Under the pieces are notes generated by a model. It was not told the DNA's origin. It did no database searches and saw only the letters and a program-made list of their open reading frames with translations. From positions 5,491,204 to 5,555,203 of the forward strand of contig OX235273.1 in assembly GCA_944472155.2 (NCBI GenBank): a stretch of DNA of 64,000 nucleotides. The letters run 5' to 3'. The translations under genes and the position numbers were made by a program. The DNA is from Trichobilharzia szidati. Taxonomy: Eukaryota > Platyhelminthes > Trematoda > Strigeidida > Schistosomatidae. Shown piece after piece: positions 32,346 through 42,309 of the stretch (the stretch's first letter is position 1; each line of letters begins with the position of its first letter).

Positions 32346-32715
32346 TTGATATAAGAATAAAACTTGTGCACTGTAGTAGAGTATAATTCCATTATGGGTA
32401 AATTTTATTTTGATAAAGTCTCACAGTGTTGTCATACAGTAATAATAACTGATGACCACGTTTCGAGTACAGTTTATCACTGCTCATAATCATATTAAGG
32501 CATTACTCATAAAACTTTCTAACTTCGTTTATATAATTCCATGATTTTTATCGCCCGACTTGATTGGTAGTAGTATTTTCCATATTTCCGGTATGAGTGA
32601 TGAGTCGTTCCTATTGCACATGTTGCGTATAGACTCGATGAACAAGGTTTCAGTAATCAACCTCTCTCACTCCACCAACCTATATTACCTCTTAGAATTT
32701 TAACCTTCTCTCACC

Positions 32716-32943
32716 CTAAGTTGTGTGATTGTGCGTTGTTAATGCATGCAGTCCAATGTAGTGCTGAGTTTTTTTGTTAAAATTACTTATCTTCTCGGGG
32801 TCAACGATTCTTACCTTAGCTAAATTCTTATGTTCTGATAATCTGACTACCCCTGATCTACTAGTTTGACCTATGTAGTTGACCACACTCACAGTCATTG
32901 CAAGATATTTTGTGAATTGTATTACTTTAACTAATTGGGTCAA
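32716..32943 (-). pseudogene. PLE-1 GIY-YIG endonuclease fragment
   Basis: 75 residues with VNYIGQTSRSGVVRLSEHKN and HALTTHNHT. The YIGQT(S/G)R entry motif, Arg and the EHK motif are the GIY-YIG core of Penelope elements, which nicks the target DNA. Upstream coding is out of frame, so it is not expressed as part of a full protein. Confidence 0.82.
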
Positions 32944-33422
32944 CCGGGTCCTTCAACCTACATAGCCTGTCTCTGAGTGAGTTAATAGGTTTAAGTACCA
33001 CTATAACTCTTGCTTTATTAAGAATCCTAATACGTAGCATCTCAGATGTCCCCGCCTTCTATGCTAAAACTACTGTATATGCCTTACATTCTGTCTTATT
33101 TATGTTATCATTATTACTTTCACAGTTATTTTTATTTTGCTTTTGGCCTTCTGTGATCTTCCTAATGAATTTTATACGATAGTTAGTTATTTAATACCAA
33201 TGCCTTTTCTATCTGTTTTCACCGTTTAGGTCTTTTTTGTACTACTTAGTGTTACTGCTCGGTTTGTTAGACACAATTAACTAAGCCTGCCTTCACAGAC
33301 AGTTAACGGATGAAATGAATTAAAGTCTAAATATCTAATAGCAGGATGCGTTGGCTTTTTATAAACGCTAGTGTGCAGTTTACCTTCTTCTATTCGTTTT
33401 ATTTTCCAATCTAACACTATAG

Positions 33423-33945
33423 CTATTCTCCTTGTTCGTTTTCCGATTGAAATGTGAATTTTATTCCCTTTACTAGTGAGTTTATGTGTGTGTGTGTGAA
33501 GAAATAAGAGATATATTCGGTTTTTAGCACCGTGTGTGAAAGTGTCATCAACATATCCCCGCTATATTTTTGAGTAGGATAAAATGTTTTAAGTGCAATA
33601 TTTTCCCAGCTATCCATAAATATGTCTGCTACGATAGGGGATATTGGTGATCCATCTCATCGCTACACCTTCTGTTTGTCTAAATATTTTGCCTTGAAAT
33701 TTAAAAATAGTAGAAGTGAGGCATGACTGAATCCCTAAAATAATTTCCTCAATGGGCAGCCTCGTTCTATGAGTGAGTTCAGGATCTGCAGTTAGTTCTT
33801 TTTTAACTGCTTCTAAGGCCATACTGATTGGTGTATTAGTATAAAGACTAGTTAAATCAAAACTAACCATTGTTTCATCATTCTCTAGTTGAATGTCATT
33901 TAGTTTATTTTTCCAAGGAGTATTTGCCTGTGGCACCAAGTGCAT
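33423..33945 (-). pseudogene. PLE-1 reverse transcriptase fragment
   Basis: 33610-33945 reads MVSFDLTSLYTNTPISMALE, LPIEEIILGIQSCLTSTIFK, FQGKIFRQTEGVAM, the Penelope RT region around the first catalytic Asp (SFD) and the xQxxGxAMG motif. The GVAM is followed by RWITNIPYRS instead of the expected glycine-proline context. 33423-33617 includes YSGDMLMTL, where the conserved YVDD-type box reads YSGD, and is in another frame. It is therefore broken at and around the catalytic box. Confidence 0.8.
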
Positions 33946-34239
33946 CAGAAATCTAGGCGTCTGAGAATCTTGTGGCCATTTAACTGAATGTCAGCAGTGT
34001 CGATGAATTTTATCCGTCGGCATTATTGTAGCTGGATATAAAAGTGAATAGCCCTAAACTTGACAGTTTCTAGTTGCAAAGCTACCGTTAATTTATGAGG
34101 CAAATTACTCTGATCTTACGTCATCTATAAAGCAATCCCATTGAGTCAACCATTTGAGCTTGATATACTGTTGTATCTCCTTCCGCTGTTCCATATTGTT
34201 TTATGTTATCTGGTTGGTGGTGAATAGCGGTGGAATCTG

Positions 34240-34361
34240 ATGAACTGTCAGAAGTTAGAATTCATGAACCATTGTTTTTCATCTATAGTATGTGACTAGT
34301 CACATCGTAACTTGAAGGTCTCACTTCTGCACCCAGATAGAGTTACGGGCGCGTACTTCTG
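34240..34361 (+). mobile_element. SINE-HH, left half (split by RTE-A3)
   Basis: gtcagaagttagaattcatg (34249) is the body signature. A decayed head, aacttgaaggtctcacttct, and gggcgcgtacttctg follow. The right half resumes at 35696. tacttctg (34354-34361) and tacttttg (35696-35703) are the TSD with one mismatch. Confidence 0.75.
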
Positions 34362-34884
34362 GCGAGGAACCATGCTCCTGTCGACGCCAAGTGAAATCCT
34401 GAGTCGCATCATCCTGGAGAGAATAAAGGACGCACTGGATACAGAATTCCGACCAGAACAAGCTGGATTCAGGAAAGGCAAATCATTTTCTGACCAAATT
34501 GCAACTTCACGCATCATCATCACAGAACAAAGCAAGGAATGCCAATCAATCCTCTACCTCAACTTTAGAAACTTTCAGAAGGCCTTCGACAGTGTTGACC
34601 GCGAAGTAATTTGGAAACTACTCAAGTACTACGGCGTACCCCAAATATTCATCAACATTATTCAACAGCTGTACGACAACGGCACATGTCAAGTGATCCA
34701 CAACGGAAAACTCAGCGAGGCATTTGGAGTAAACACAGGAGTCAGACAAGGGTGCTTATTACCACCAATGATATTCCTAATTGTGGTGGACTGGATTATG
34801 CGTCAGTCAGTGGGAAACGAGAACACAGGGATATCCTGGACTGACGTGAAGAATCTAGAAGACCTGGATTTCGCATGTGGATGA
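34312..34884 (+). pseudogene. RTE-A reverse transcriptase (chimeric start in SINE)
   Basis: The open frame begins by chance in SINE-HH sequence (34312-34361), then reads RTE RT: LLSTPSEILSRIILERIKDA, FRPEQAGFRKGKSFSDQIAT, FQKAFDSVDREVIWKLLKYY (motif A), VIHNGKLSEAFGVNTGVRQG (motif B). It ends at LEDLDFACG, where the catalytic FADD box is destroyed by an indel (ttcgcatgtggatgac). AGFR, FDSVDRE and GVRQGC are RT landmarks. No endonuclease domain is present. Confidence 0.88.
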
Positions 34885-35695
34885 CTTATGTTGGATGTCA
34901 CACAAAATCGAAGACTTACAAGCGAAAACTGACGAACTGGTCGAAGAAGCAGCAAAGACAGGACTCCAAGTGAACATAGACAAGACGGAGGTTATGAAAA
35001 TAACCAACTAACAACAACAGCAGTAACATCCACCGCCAATCACCATCAACTGGAGGGATTTGAAAGAGGTTACCTAATTCACTTGTCTACGGAGCATTGT
35101 CTCAACCACAGGAGGAACGGACGAGGATGTCAAATCGAGAATCGGGAAGGCGAGAAACACATTCATCAACCTGAAAACAATCTGGAAAGTTTCGTCAATC
35201 AGTATGAACAACAAAATTCGGATTTTCAATACAAACGTCAAGTCAGTCAGTTCTTCTATACGGATGGATCAGAAACTTGGCGGGTCACCAAGAGGATTTT
35301 CAACAGGTTGCAGACCTTTATCAACAGGTGGCTTCGCTCTCTACTCAAGATCAGATGTCCGGAAAGAATCACCAACAGGAAACTATGGGAACAAACAAAA
35401 CAAGAACCAATCACCCAAAAAATATGCAGGAGAAAGTGGAGATGGATTGGATATTTGCTGAGGAGGCCGTTGGGTGACATCGCGAGTCAAGCCAGTGCTC
35501 GAGTGGAACCTGAAAGGTAAGTGGCGAGTTGTGGGACGTCCAAGGGTGACATGGAGGAGATCGTGTGAAGAAGAGTTGAGACAGTATGGACTAACATAGA
35601 CGCAGGTGAAGAGTACAGCAGAAGACAGAAGCAAGTGGAGACGTGTAGTTGGAACCCTACGTTCCACTAGGAACCCAAGGGAACAATAATAATAA
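34362..35695 (+). mobile_element. RTE-A copy A3 with RT domain
   Basis: Plus strand, 1.33 kb, 5'-truncated at the RT N-terminus (equivalent of NWRGT...LLS). It runs through RT, thumb and C-terminus to the 3' tip ccactaggaacccaagggaa and an AAT array at 35684-35695. It contains frameshifts near 34870, 35010, 35090 and 35520. It is flanked by the 8 bp TSD described for the SINE-HH it splits. Confidence 0.9.
35083..35520 (+). pseudogene. RTE-A C-terminal region
   Basis: Reads FYTDGSETWRVTKRIFNRLQ, LKIRCPERITNRKLWEQTKQ, EPITQKICRRKWRWIGYLLR and RPLGDIASQASARVEPER. This is the conserved RTE C-terminus. A tag stop ends it at 35518-35520; the terminal RRSCEEELRQYGLT continues in another frame. Confidence 0.85.
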
Positions 35696-35790
35696 TACTT
35701 TTGAAGAGCCCTAATGTGGGACAACACAGCTATCCAGTGATACCTAGTTTTCAGCTGCTGTCTAAGCGATGTCATTCTCATTTGAAAATT
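35696..35790 (+). mobile_element. SINE-HH, right half
   Basis: gaagagccctaatgtgggac, aacacagctatccagtga, then ttttcagctgctgtctaagc. The gaaac box reads caacac, so the hammerhead is dead here. Completes the unit begun at 34240. Confidence 0.7.
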
Positions 35791-36365
35791 AAAATTAATT
35801 AGAGGAATAAAAAATGAACAAGTGGTATGCACAAATTCATTAGCGGCGTTTGTGTTATATTGGAAGGTAATAAAGTGTTCACCTGAACGAATTCATACGT
35901 CCCATCTTAGTATACATGAGCTTGAATAAACCACTGCCTCGAATATGACAAAGATTATTAACTCTATGTTAACTAATTCGCATTGGTTAGCAGTGCAATC
36001 AAGGAATTGGATTTCATCCTATTTGGGACAGGTCAATCAGAAGTACCCCAATCCTAATGACATTGCCACTGTACCCATCGGTTCAAACACTCAAAGCGTT
36101 AATCAACATTTCTCTGGGTCACGATCATAGTTTTATTGAATACTACATTTTCTGGTCGTGTGGAGGCATATATATTCACAGAAATGTCTCATTAAAGTGT
36201 ATAATTTCAAATTTAGTTACGCGATAGACAATATTTATTTTAAAGCTATCATACTACCTTTAACCGTTTGTAGTGAAGATACTTAATTCACAACCAATCC
36301 GCTTGAATCTTACCCACCTAAATCACATACATTCATGGTATATTCTGCTGAATAATATTGGTCGT
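35791..36365. other. No recognised feature
   Basis: AT-rich with no family match in the window. The 61-codon plus frame at 35945-36130 shows no known domain. Confidence 0.45.
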
Positions 36366-37110
36366 TTAAATCCATTCCGGTCAAGATGAGTGAGGATTAG
36401 AGAGGTTTCGCGTGCACTTGGGATTGTGAGGGTGATTGTTACTTCCCGGCTGCCCACACCGTGGAAGTTGGTTGCGCCCAGGGGACAGCTGCTTGAGGCC
36501 AGTCACACACGGCCTGTTTTTGTTTGTTCTTTTTCATTTGGTGTGTCTCAGTAGCATATTTATCACTTCTGCCCTGTGACACGGCAGCAGCAGCCCCGAC
36601 CTATCCGGCATGATATTTTGTGATTTACTTTGAGTCATAGCATTGTGTTGGGTAACTGCTTCTGGTCTAACCGCTATCAAAACAACCTTTCTGGCATGGT
36701 AGGACCTCAAGCAACATAAGTATCAGCCAGTATAGCTTGTTAGATCATTGCGGTGTTCAAGCCCAACCACCACGTCAAAGTAGCAGCTTTCGGTCGGGAT
36801 TCAGGTCAAGCACTACCAATAGACGTGTATAGTTTCCATCTACTCAAACCAATCAGTAGTACATATCTTCATGCAACCATACTTGCCTTCTTGGTCACAA
36901 TTTACGATAAATTCGTTGGTATTAGATGGTTGTAGGCGATCGGCAGGAAGCCTTGCGTCACCTAGCTTCCGTACTGGTTGGCACTTATCACCAAGACACA
37001 TCTGCAATCACCTTGAAGGAACTCATATTCCGTCTGCCTGAGATTCGAACTCGAGTCACCCAGTGCTGCGGTCTGACACGTTAACACTGAGCTATCCGGG
37101 CTCGCGATTT
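36366..37110 (-). mobile_element. Possible tRNA-headed retroposon, single copy here
   Basis: At 37020-37100 the minus strand reads like a tRNA gene 5' half: gcccggatagctcagtgtta (box A) and ctcgagttcgaatctcagg (box B). The remainder (GC-richer: cccacaccgtggaagttggt; gcgcccaggggacagctgct) has no counterpart in the window. It may be a SINE with a different tail, or a relic. I do not recognise the family. Confidence 0.45.
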
Positions 37111-37164
37111 ACCTCCTGTAGGCCTATGTTAGATACTTTATTTGATTGGACACCAACCAGAGTC

Positions 37165-37738
37165 ATGTGTTATTGATATAAATATAAAACTTGGGCACTG
37201 TGGTAGAGTATATCTCCGTTATGGTTAAGATTTTATTTTGATAAATCACGCAGTGTAATGATAACTTAAATAAGAGAGAATATAAGGCATCTACAGTTAT
37301 ACCATATAAAGAGAGGACATCTGAGAACCTACGTAGTAGGATTTTTAATAAAGAAGGAATTAGAATGGCACTGAAACCTGCAAACTCTCTCAGGAAGGAT
37401 ATGCTCTGTAGGTTGAAGGAACCAGTAGGCTGACCCAATTAGACAGAATTATATAATTTAAAAAATACCCTGTAATGACTGTGAGTGTGGTCAACTACAT
37501 AGGTGAGACTAGTGGATCGGAGTTAGTCAGATTGTCAGAACATAAGAATTTAGCTAAGGTAAGAATGGTTGACCCAGAGAAGATAAGTAATTTAGAAAAA
37601 AGCTCGGCAATTGCAATGCATGCATTAACACACAACCACACAATAGAGTGGGTGGAAGAGGGTTAAAACTCTAAGAAGTAATATAGGTAGGTGGAGATAG
37701 AAAAAGGTTGATCACTGAATCCTTGTTCATCGAGTGTA
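37165..37738. mobile_element. PLE-1 copy with inverted terminal segment
   Basis: 37165-37255 is the pLTR end in minus orientation (actgtggtagagtatatctc, ttttgataaatcacgcagtg). From about 37256 orientation flips and 37260-37735 runs on plus through the linker to the GIY-YIG domain and the start of the 3' UTR. An LTR retrotransposon follows at 37743. Confidence 0.78.
37475..37666 (+). pseudogene. PLE-1 GIY-YIG endonuclease fragment
   Basis: 63 residues: TVSVVNYIGETSGSELVRLS, EHKNLAKVRMVDPEKISN, then AMHALTHNHTIEWVEE. It keeps YIGET, an Arg in the helix and EHKN, followed by the conserved HALTHNHTI. The expected Arg after TS is changed to Gly. The start Met is internal to the element's original frame. 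Confidence 0.82.
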
Positions 37739-37742
37739 CACC

Positions 37743-38083
37743 TGTAACAACAGAAGACAAGGGCCAGGCAACAGATCGTTTATTACGAAAAATCAACACG
37801 TATTTATAGATTTTTATGTACATTATTGTAGGTCAATGTTAGTAGAAAATACAGTCTGTTGATTGGTTGTTTCTCACACAAAGTTAACCTTGCATCTCTT
37901 GTGGCTGTGTCAGTTCATCTATATGTTAACTGTAACCGCCTGTCCACCTTGACCTTTGACCTCAATTACTGTCAACCAATTTGGCCAGCAACCATCTCTC
38001 ACCACAACATGACTAATATTTGATACATAAACATTGACCTCAATTACTGTCCACCACTTGGCTAGTAGACCGCTCTCACCACA
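37743..38083 (-). repeat. 3' LTR of Gypsy-type element
   Basis: 341 bp, plus-strand ends tgtaacaacagaagac and gctctcaccaca. Differs from the other LTR by about one base seen by eye (ccaccttgacc versus ccaacttgacc), so insertion is recent. cacc (37739-37742) matches cacc after the right LTR, a 4 bp TSD. Confidence 0.9.
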
Positions 38084-38481
38084 CTCGTCCCCCCGTCAAA
38101 TAGTTTGGACTGAAGTCGGCTCGGTCTTCTCGGTTCTTGGGGCTTTGCTCTGTTGTCTTGCTGTCTGGAATCTCGGCGCTTGCGGATGTCCACTCGTTTA
38201 ACGGTGTTTACCATTGCGATTGTGTCTGCGTAACCCCATCTCAACGTGACCATATATGGTCCTTCCCACTTTGGAAACTGTTTGCCTGACCCTGGCTCAC
38301 ATTCGTAGGTATTTCGCCTCACACTTCCATATGCTGCTTTCTCCCGACCTCCCAGCAGCGTCCCAAGTAGCAGCCTTATCGCTGACAGATCTTGAACGCC
38401 ACTCAACTGCAAATAAGCCTCAAAGTCCTGCCCGAAGATCCATATGTCTTCATCAAAAACTGCAGGGCATAGGCTTTCCAT
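38062..38481 (-). pseudogene. In-frame gag to integrase C-terminus fusion
   Basis: 140 codons from the ATG at 38481 (MESLCPAVFDEDI). N-terminal part DIWIFGQDFEAYLQLSGVQD and LSAIRLLLGTLLGGREKAAY is Gypsy gag-like. Then, about residue 75 onward, SGKQFPKWEGPYMVTLRWGY is the integrase C-terminal GPY/F module with a basic tail (VDIRKRRDSRQQDNRAKPQE). The frame stays open across the deletion and ends in the 3' LTR. It is not a normal retroelement protein; whether it is made is unknown. Confidence 0.85.
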
Positions 38482-38505
38482 TTGTCGGTAGGCAGCGACA
38501 CCAAA

Positions 38506-38846
38506 TGTAACAACAGAAGACAAGGGCCAGGCAACAGATCGTTTATTACGAAAAATCAACACGTATTTATAGATTTTTATGTACATTATTGTAGGTCAAT
38601 GTTAGTAGAAAATACAGTCTGTTGATTGGTTGTTTCTCACACAAAGTTAACCTTGCATCTCTTGTGGCTGTGTCAGTTCATCTATATGTTAACTGTAACC
38701 GCCTGTCCAACTTGACCTTTGACCTCAATTACTGTCAACCAATTTGGCCAGCAACCATCTCTCACCACAACATGACTAATATTTGATACATAAACATTGA
38801 CCTCAATTACTGTCCACCACTTGGCTAGTAGACCGCTCTCACCACA
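38506..38846 (-). repeat. 5' LTR of Gypsy-type element
   Basis: 341 bp, same ends as the left copy. Right flank cacc at 38847-38850. In element orientation it begins tgtggtgagagcgg and ends gttgttaca. Confidence 0.9.
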
Positions 38847-38939
38847 CACCCAACACATGCAACAGAAATGACTCAATGCAAATACCAGAGATATGGAAGA
38901 TATTATTACCACCAGTCAGTCAAATCAGAGGAGGATAAT

Positions 38940-39230
38940 AAATAATCTCAAAACTCTTTTTCAATTCAAGCACATCACAACATTCTAACAAGTTACTTAT
39001 TTTGACTATAAAAACACTTGTCTTATTTCCCATCTGATTGTATTTGATTAATAATACTAACATTATTTTCGAATGTACTACATATTATATTGATTTTTAT
39101 TCAGATGTCGAATCATCAATTTTTACTCATGTATATAAATGAAGGAAAAAGTTGTGTGAGTAGTGACTTGATATGATTATGAGCTATAATAAATTGTGCT
39201 CGAAAAGTGGTCACCAGTTAATATTACTGT
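38940..39230 (+). mobile_element. PLE-1 pLTR, left part (split by RTE-A4)
   Basis: Reverse complement of 115-390: acattctaacaagttactta, tttattcagatgtcgaatca, atgattatgagctataataa. It resumes at 40755-40840 (gattttatcaaaataaaatt) after the RTE-A copy. Confidence 0.8.
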
Positions 39231-39458
39231 ACAACACTATGTATTATTATTATTGTTCCCTTGGGTTCCTAGTGGAACATAGGGCTTCAACTGCACGTCT
39301 CCACTTGCTTCTGTCTTCTGCTGTACTTTTCGCCTGCATCCATGTTATTCCATACTGTCTCATCTCCTCCTCACACGATCTCCTCCATGTCACCCATGGA
39401 CGTCCCACTCGCCGCTTCCCTTTCGGGTTCCACTCCAGCATTGGCCTGACGCGCGATG

Positions 39459-40025
39459 TCACCCAGCGGCCTCCTCAGAGAGTGTCCAATTCATCACCAA
39501 TTTCTCCTGGATATTTGTTGAGCGATTGGTTCTTGTTTTGTTTGTTCCCGGCCATCTAATCTTCAGTATGGAGCGAAGACAGTTGTTGATAAATGTCTGC
39601 AACCTGTTGAAAATATTCTTGGTGACCCGCCAAGTTTCTGATCCGTAAAGCAAAATTGACTTCACGTTTGTATTGAAAATCCGAATTTTGTTGTTGATGC
39701 TGAGTGACGAAGATTTCCAGATTGGTTTCAGGTTGATGAATGTGTTTCTCGCCTTACCGATTCTCGATTTGACATCCTCGTCCGTTCCTCCTGTGGTTGA
39801 GACAATGCTCCCTAGATAAGTGAAAGAAGTAACCTCTTTCAAATCCCTCCTGTTGATGGTGATTGGCACTGGATGTTTCTGCTGTTGTTGTTGGTTGGTT
39901 ATTTTCATAACCTCCGTCTTGTCTATGTTCACTTGGAGTCCTGTCTTTGCTGCCTCTTCGACCAGTTCGTCGGTTTTTGCTTGTAAGTCTTCGATTTTGT
40001 GTGACATCAAACATAAATCATCCAC
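39459..40025 (-). pseudogene. RTE-A post-catalytic RT and C-terminal region
   Basis: 188 residues: MDDLCLMSHKIEDLQAKTDE (just after the FADD box), GLQVNIDKTEVMKITNQQQQ, SFTYLGSIVSTTGGTDEDVK, NKIRIFNTNVKSILLYGSET, LKIRWPGTNKTRTN. The QQQQ linker comes from a CAA array shared by all RTE copies here. The last part is shifted relative to the element frame. Confidence 0.88.
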
Positions 40026-40292
40026 GCGCGAAATCCAGGTCTTCTAGATTCTTCACGTCGGTCCAGGATATCCCTGTCTTCTCGTTTCCCACTGTCTGAC
40101 GCATAATCCAGTCCACCACAATTAGGAATATCATTGGTGATAATAAGCACCCTTGTCTGACTCCTGTGTTTACTCGAAACGCCTCGCTGAGTTTTCCGTT
40201 GTGGATCGCTTGACATGTGCCGTTGTCGTACAGTTGTTGAATAAGGTTGATGAATATTTGAGGTACGCCGTATTACTTGAGTAGTTTCCAGA

Positions 40293-40688
40293 TTACTTCG
40301 CGGTCAACGCTGGGTGACCAGAGTAGATTATTGTCTCTCCAGTTGGTAGCTGGCACCTTCCGCATCCGTTCCATCTGCTCTCGCAGATTCCCAGCACTTC
40401 TATTTTATATCTCCTCATTTCTGCGGCTACCTGAGCAGCCTTCCCAGCTTCGTACATTGTACGAACATTCCACGTCCCCATCCTTATTTTCGCTCTCATA
40501 GAAAGAAGGCACATCGGCTGACTGGCTTCCCGAAGGCTTTCACCAGCCCGCGTCATTTCACTTCCCTGATTCCAGCGAAAAATAAGGTCACTATTTGTAA
40601 TTTTAGAATTTTGAATATATTTGTGCGTTGATGTTTTAGTAGCAATTTGGTTAAGTTTTGGGGTGGAGTTGCTAGCACCACGCCCCAA
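40293..40688 (-). pseudogene. RTE-A APE-type endonuclease N-terminus
   Basis: IRMGTWNVRTMYEAGKAAQV, AAEMRRYKIEVLGICESRWN and GETIIYSGH are the first conserved blocks of RTE apurinic-like endonucleases: the N of TWNVRT and the E of CESRW are catalytic/metal-binding positions in this family. The frame then leaves the element protein at the deletion junction and stops (PALTAK). The likely true start is before MCLLSMRAKIRMGTW. Confidence 0.88.
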
Positions 40689-40840
40689 CCCTCCCTCTTT
40701 ATCCGGGCTTGGGACCGGCTAGAATACTAGTGACCTAGTAATCTAGGCGAGGTTACAACACTATGTGATTTTATCAAAATAAAATTTTATCCATAATAGT
40801 TTCAAGTGTCTAGTCCTATGTCTACTACAGAGTGAATTCT

Positions 40841-41466
40841 ATCAGTCAAGTTCGCAATGTGAGACGAGTGCTAACAGGCACAAAACCGAAGCCAAAGCAG
40901 GAATTCCTGTCGATTACCTCGAACCATGTTATAGCAACATTCCTGAGTGTACCATAGTGGCGATCCACCTAGTGGCATGTTGGTCACATTGAAAACTTGA
41001 TTGATAGAATTCTATCTACAGTAAACAAAGGATTAGACACAAGAAATACAAATTCAACTCAGAATAGACAGTTTATATTTCACATATAAAAATACCCCGA
41101 ATAAAAGTGACATTCAAAATGAAAATATCACAAGGACATTGTCCTTGAAATTATTTAGTTATAATGAGATTATTGATTTTCACATAGAATAATTCGTTGA
41201 ATTACAAACGGCTATTTATTGTACCGCTGTTATCATCATTAGAAATATGTAACATGTAACATGTTGGTCGGTACACATGTGACCAGTTTATTAATTATAC
41301 GTTACGCTGAACAGGTCAATTCAGTTTTTTTTAAATTTATCACGTATATCACCCGAAACATGATTTTTCACTCATCGATATTGAACAGATGACAAACATA
41401 TTTGCAGGATCATCCGATCTGATTTTGTTTTTCATTGGCTCTATGCCTTCAACTGCATACATTATG
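40841..41466. other. No recognised feature
   Basis: Unique-looking AT-rich sequence; nothing recognised. gcatacattatg at 41455-41466 is the left TSD of the next element. Confidence 0.45.
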
Positions 41467-42309
41467 GGAAGTATCATGAGCCCCAATGGGTTGATCTCTG
41501 ACGAAATTTCAGCACCGATACAGAGGGCTAGTTTCGCATATGCCAGTTTACTCTGTCTCTAGCCTAGTAGACGTGATATCCGGCTGGTTGTCAATCAAAG
41601 GGTGGGTTACTGCTCAGCAGTCTGCTCCATCCTCCTTTATGGCTGTGAGACCTAGCCATTCAGAGTGAAATACCTCAAAAGATTAGTTGTCTTTGATCAC
41701 AGGTGCCTGCGTTCTATCTCCCGTGTGAAGTGGTATAACAGGGTGTGCAATATTGGGGTTAGACATCGGTCGAGTGTTATGTAATAAGGGGAAATCAATC
41801 GACGAGACTGTGAAATTACATCGACTGAGATGGTTAGGACATGTGTTACGTATGCCTAGTCATCGCCTTCCTCAACAATGGGCAATGTTAGCTGATATAG
41901 GGTCAGGCTGGAAAAGAGCTAGTGGCGGTCAAACAAAAACATGGCACCAGTCAATGAAATCTACAACAGTTAGTCTAAGCCACGTAGGAAGATGTAGACT
42001 TCCTGATTGGTTGGGGTCCTCGTGACGGTAAAAACCAATGGTTGGAAACAATTGGTGACATGGTTCAAAATCGTTCTCAGTGACTGGCGCAGATGCATCC
42101 ACTCCTTGTGACTTGTAATACCAAATAAAACTATATTGTTCTTCGTTACTACTATCCCTTTGTCTCTCACCTCTGTTTACTGTCTCTATTATGCATTTCT
42201 TCTACTTTAATTTCTCTTTCTTTGTGTGCTACAAGAAGGGAGTGTGGCAACTTGAACTTCCGCACGTCGGTGCGAAGTTCTATGTCGAATACAAACAGAC
42301 AGACAGACA
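41467..42309 (+). mobile_element. nLTR-E copy E4 with 12 bp TSD
   Basis: Plus strand, flanked by gcatacattatg (41455-41466 and 42310-42321). Coding relics: NGLISDEISAPIQRAS-type at 41485, then LRSISRVKW-equivalent. The frame at 41753-42025 reads SIDETVKLHRLRWLGHVLRM, PSHRLPQQ, ADIGSGWKRASGGQTKTWHQ. The 3' end is a CAGA-type array (42294-42309). 5'-truncated, with multiple stops. Confidence 0.9.

Larger units (their letters stand above)
32346..34200 (-). mobile_element. PLE-1, most complete copy (RT + GIY-YIG + pLTR)
   Basis: Minus strand, in order: RT domain around 33945-33420, linker 33240-32950, GIY-YIG 32943-32716, 3' non-coding, pLTR 32545-32346. Its layout matches Penelope-like elements. 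The reading frame is broken in several places and the N-terminal part beyond 34200 is lost or unrecognisable. The 3' flank abuts PLE-2. Confidence 0.85.
37743..38846 (-). mobile_element. Internally deleted Ty3/Gypsy-type retrotransposon
   Basis: Two 341 bp LTRs enclose only 422 bp (38084-38505). On minus, the internal region starts tttggtgtcgctgcc (probable primer-binding site next to the 5' LTR) and ends ggggggacgag (38084-38094), a polypurine tract abutting the 3' LTR. All of protease, RT, RNase H and most of integrase is missing. It needs enzymes in trans. Near-identical LTRs imply recent movement. Confidence 0.9.
39243..40754 (-). mobile_element. RTE-A copy A4, both ends present, middle deleted
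   Basis: 1512 bp with a perfect 12 bp TSD acaacactatgt (39231-39242 and 40755-40766). On minus: 5' UTR from aacctcgcctagattactag, endonuclease N-terminus, then an abrupt junction near 40310 into the RT palm (DREVIW). After that palm, thumb and C-terminus to the AAT tail. Most of the endonuclease and the RT N-terminus are missing. It is non-autonomous. Confidence 0.92.

Noticed and set aside
38084..38094. G-run considered as a G-quadruplex promoter
   Set aside because: Its place next to the 3' LTR fits a polypurine tract, a simpler explanation.
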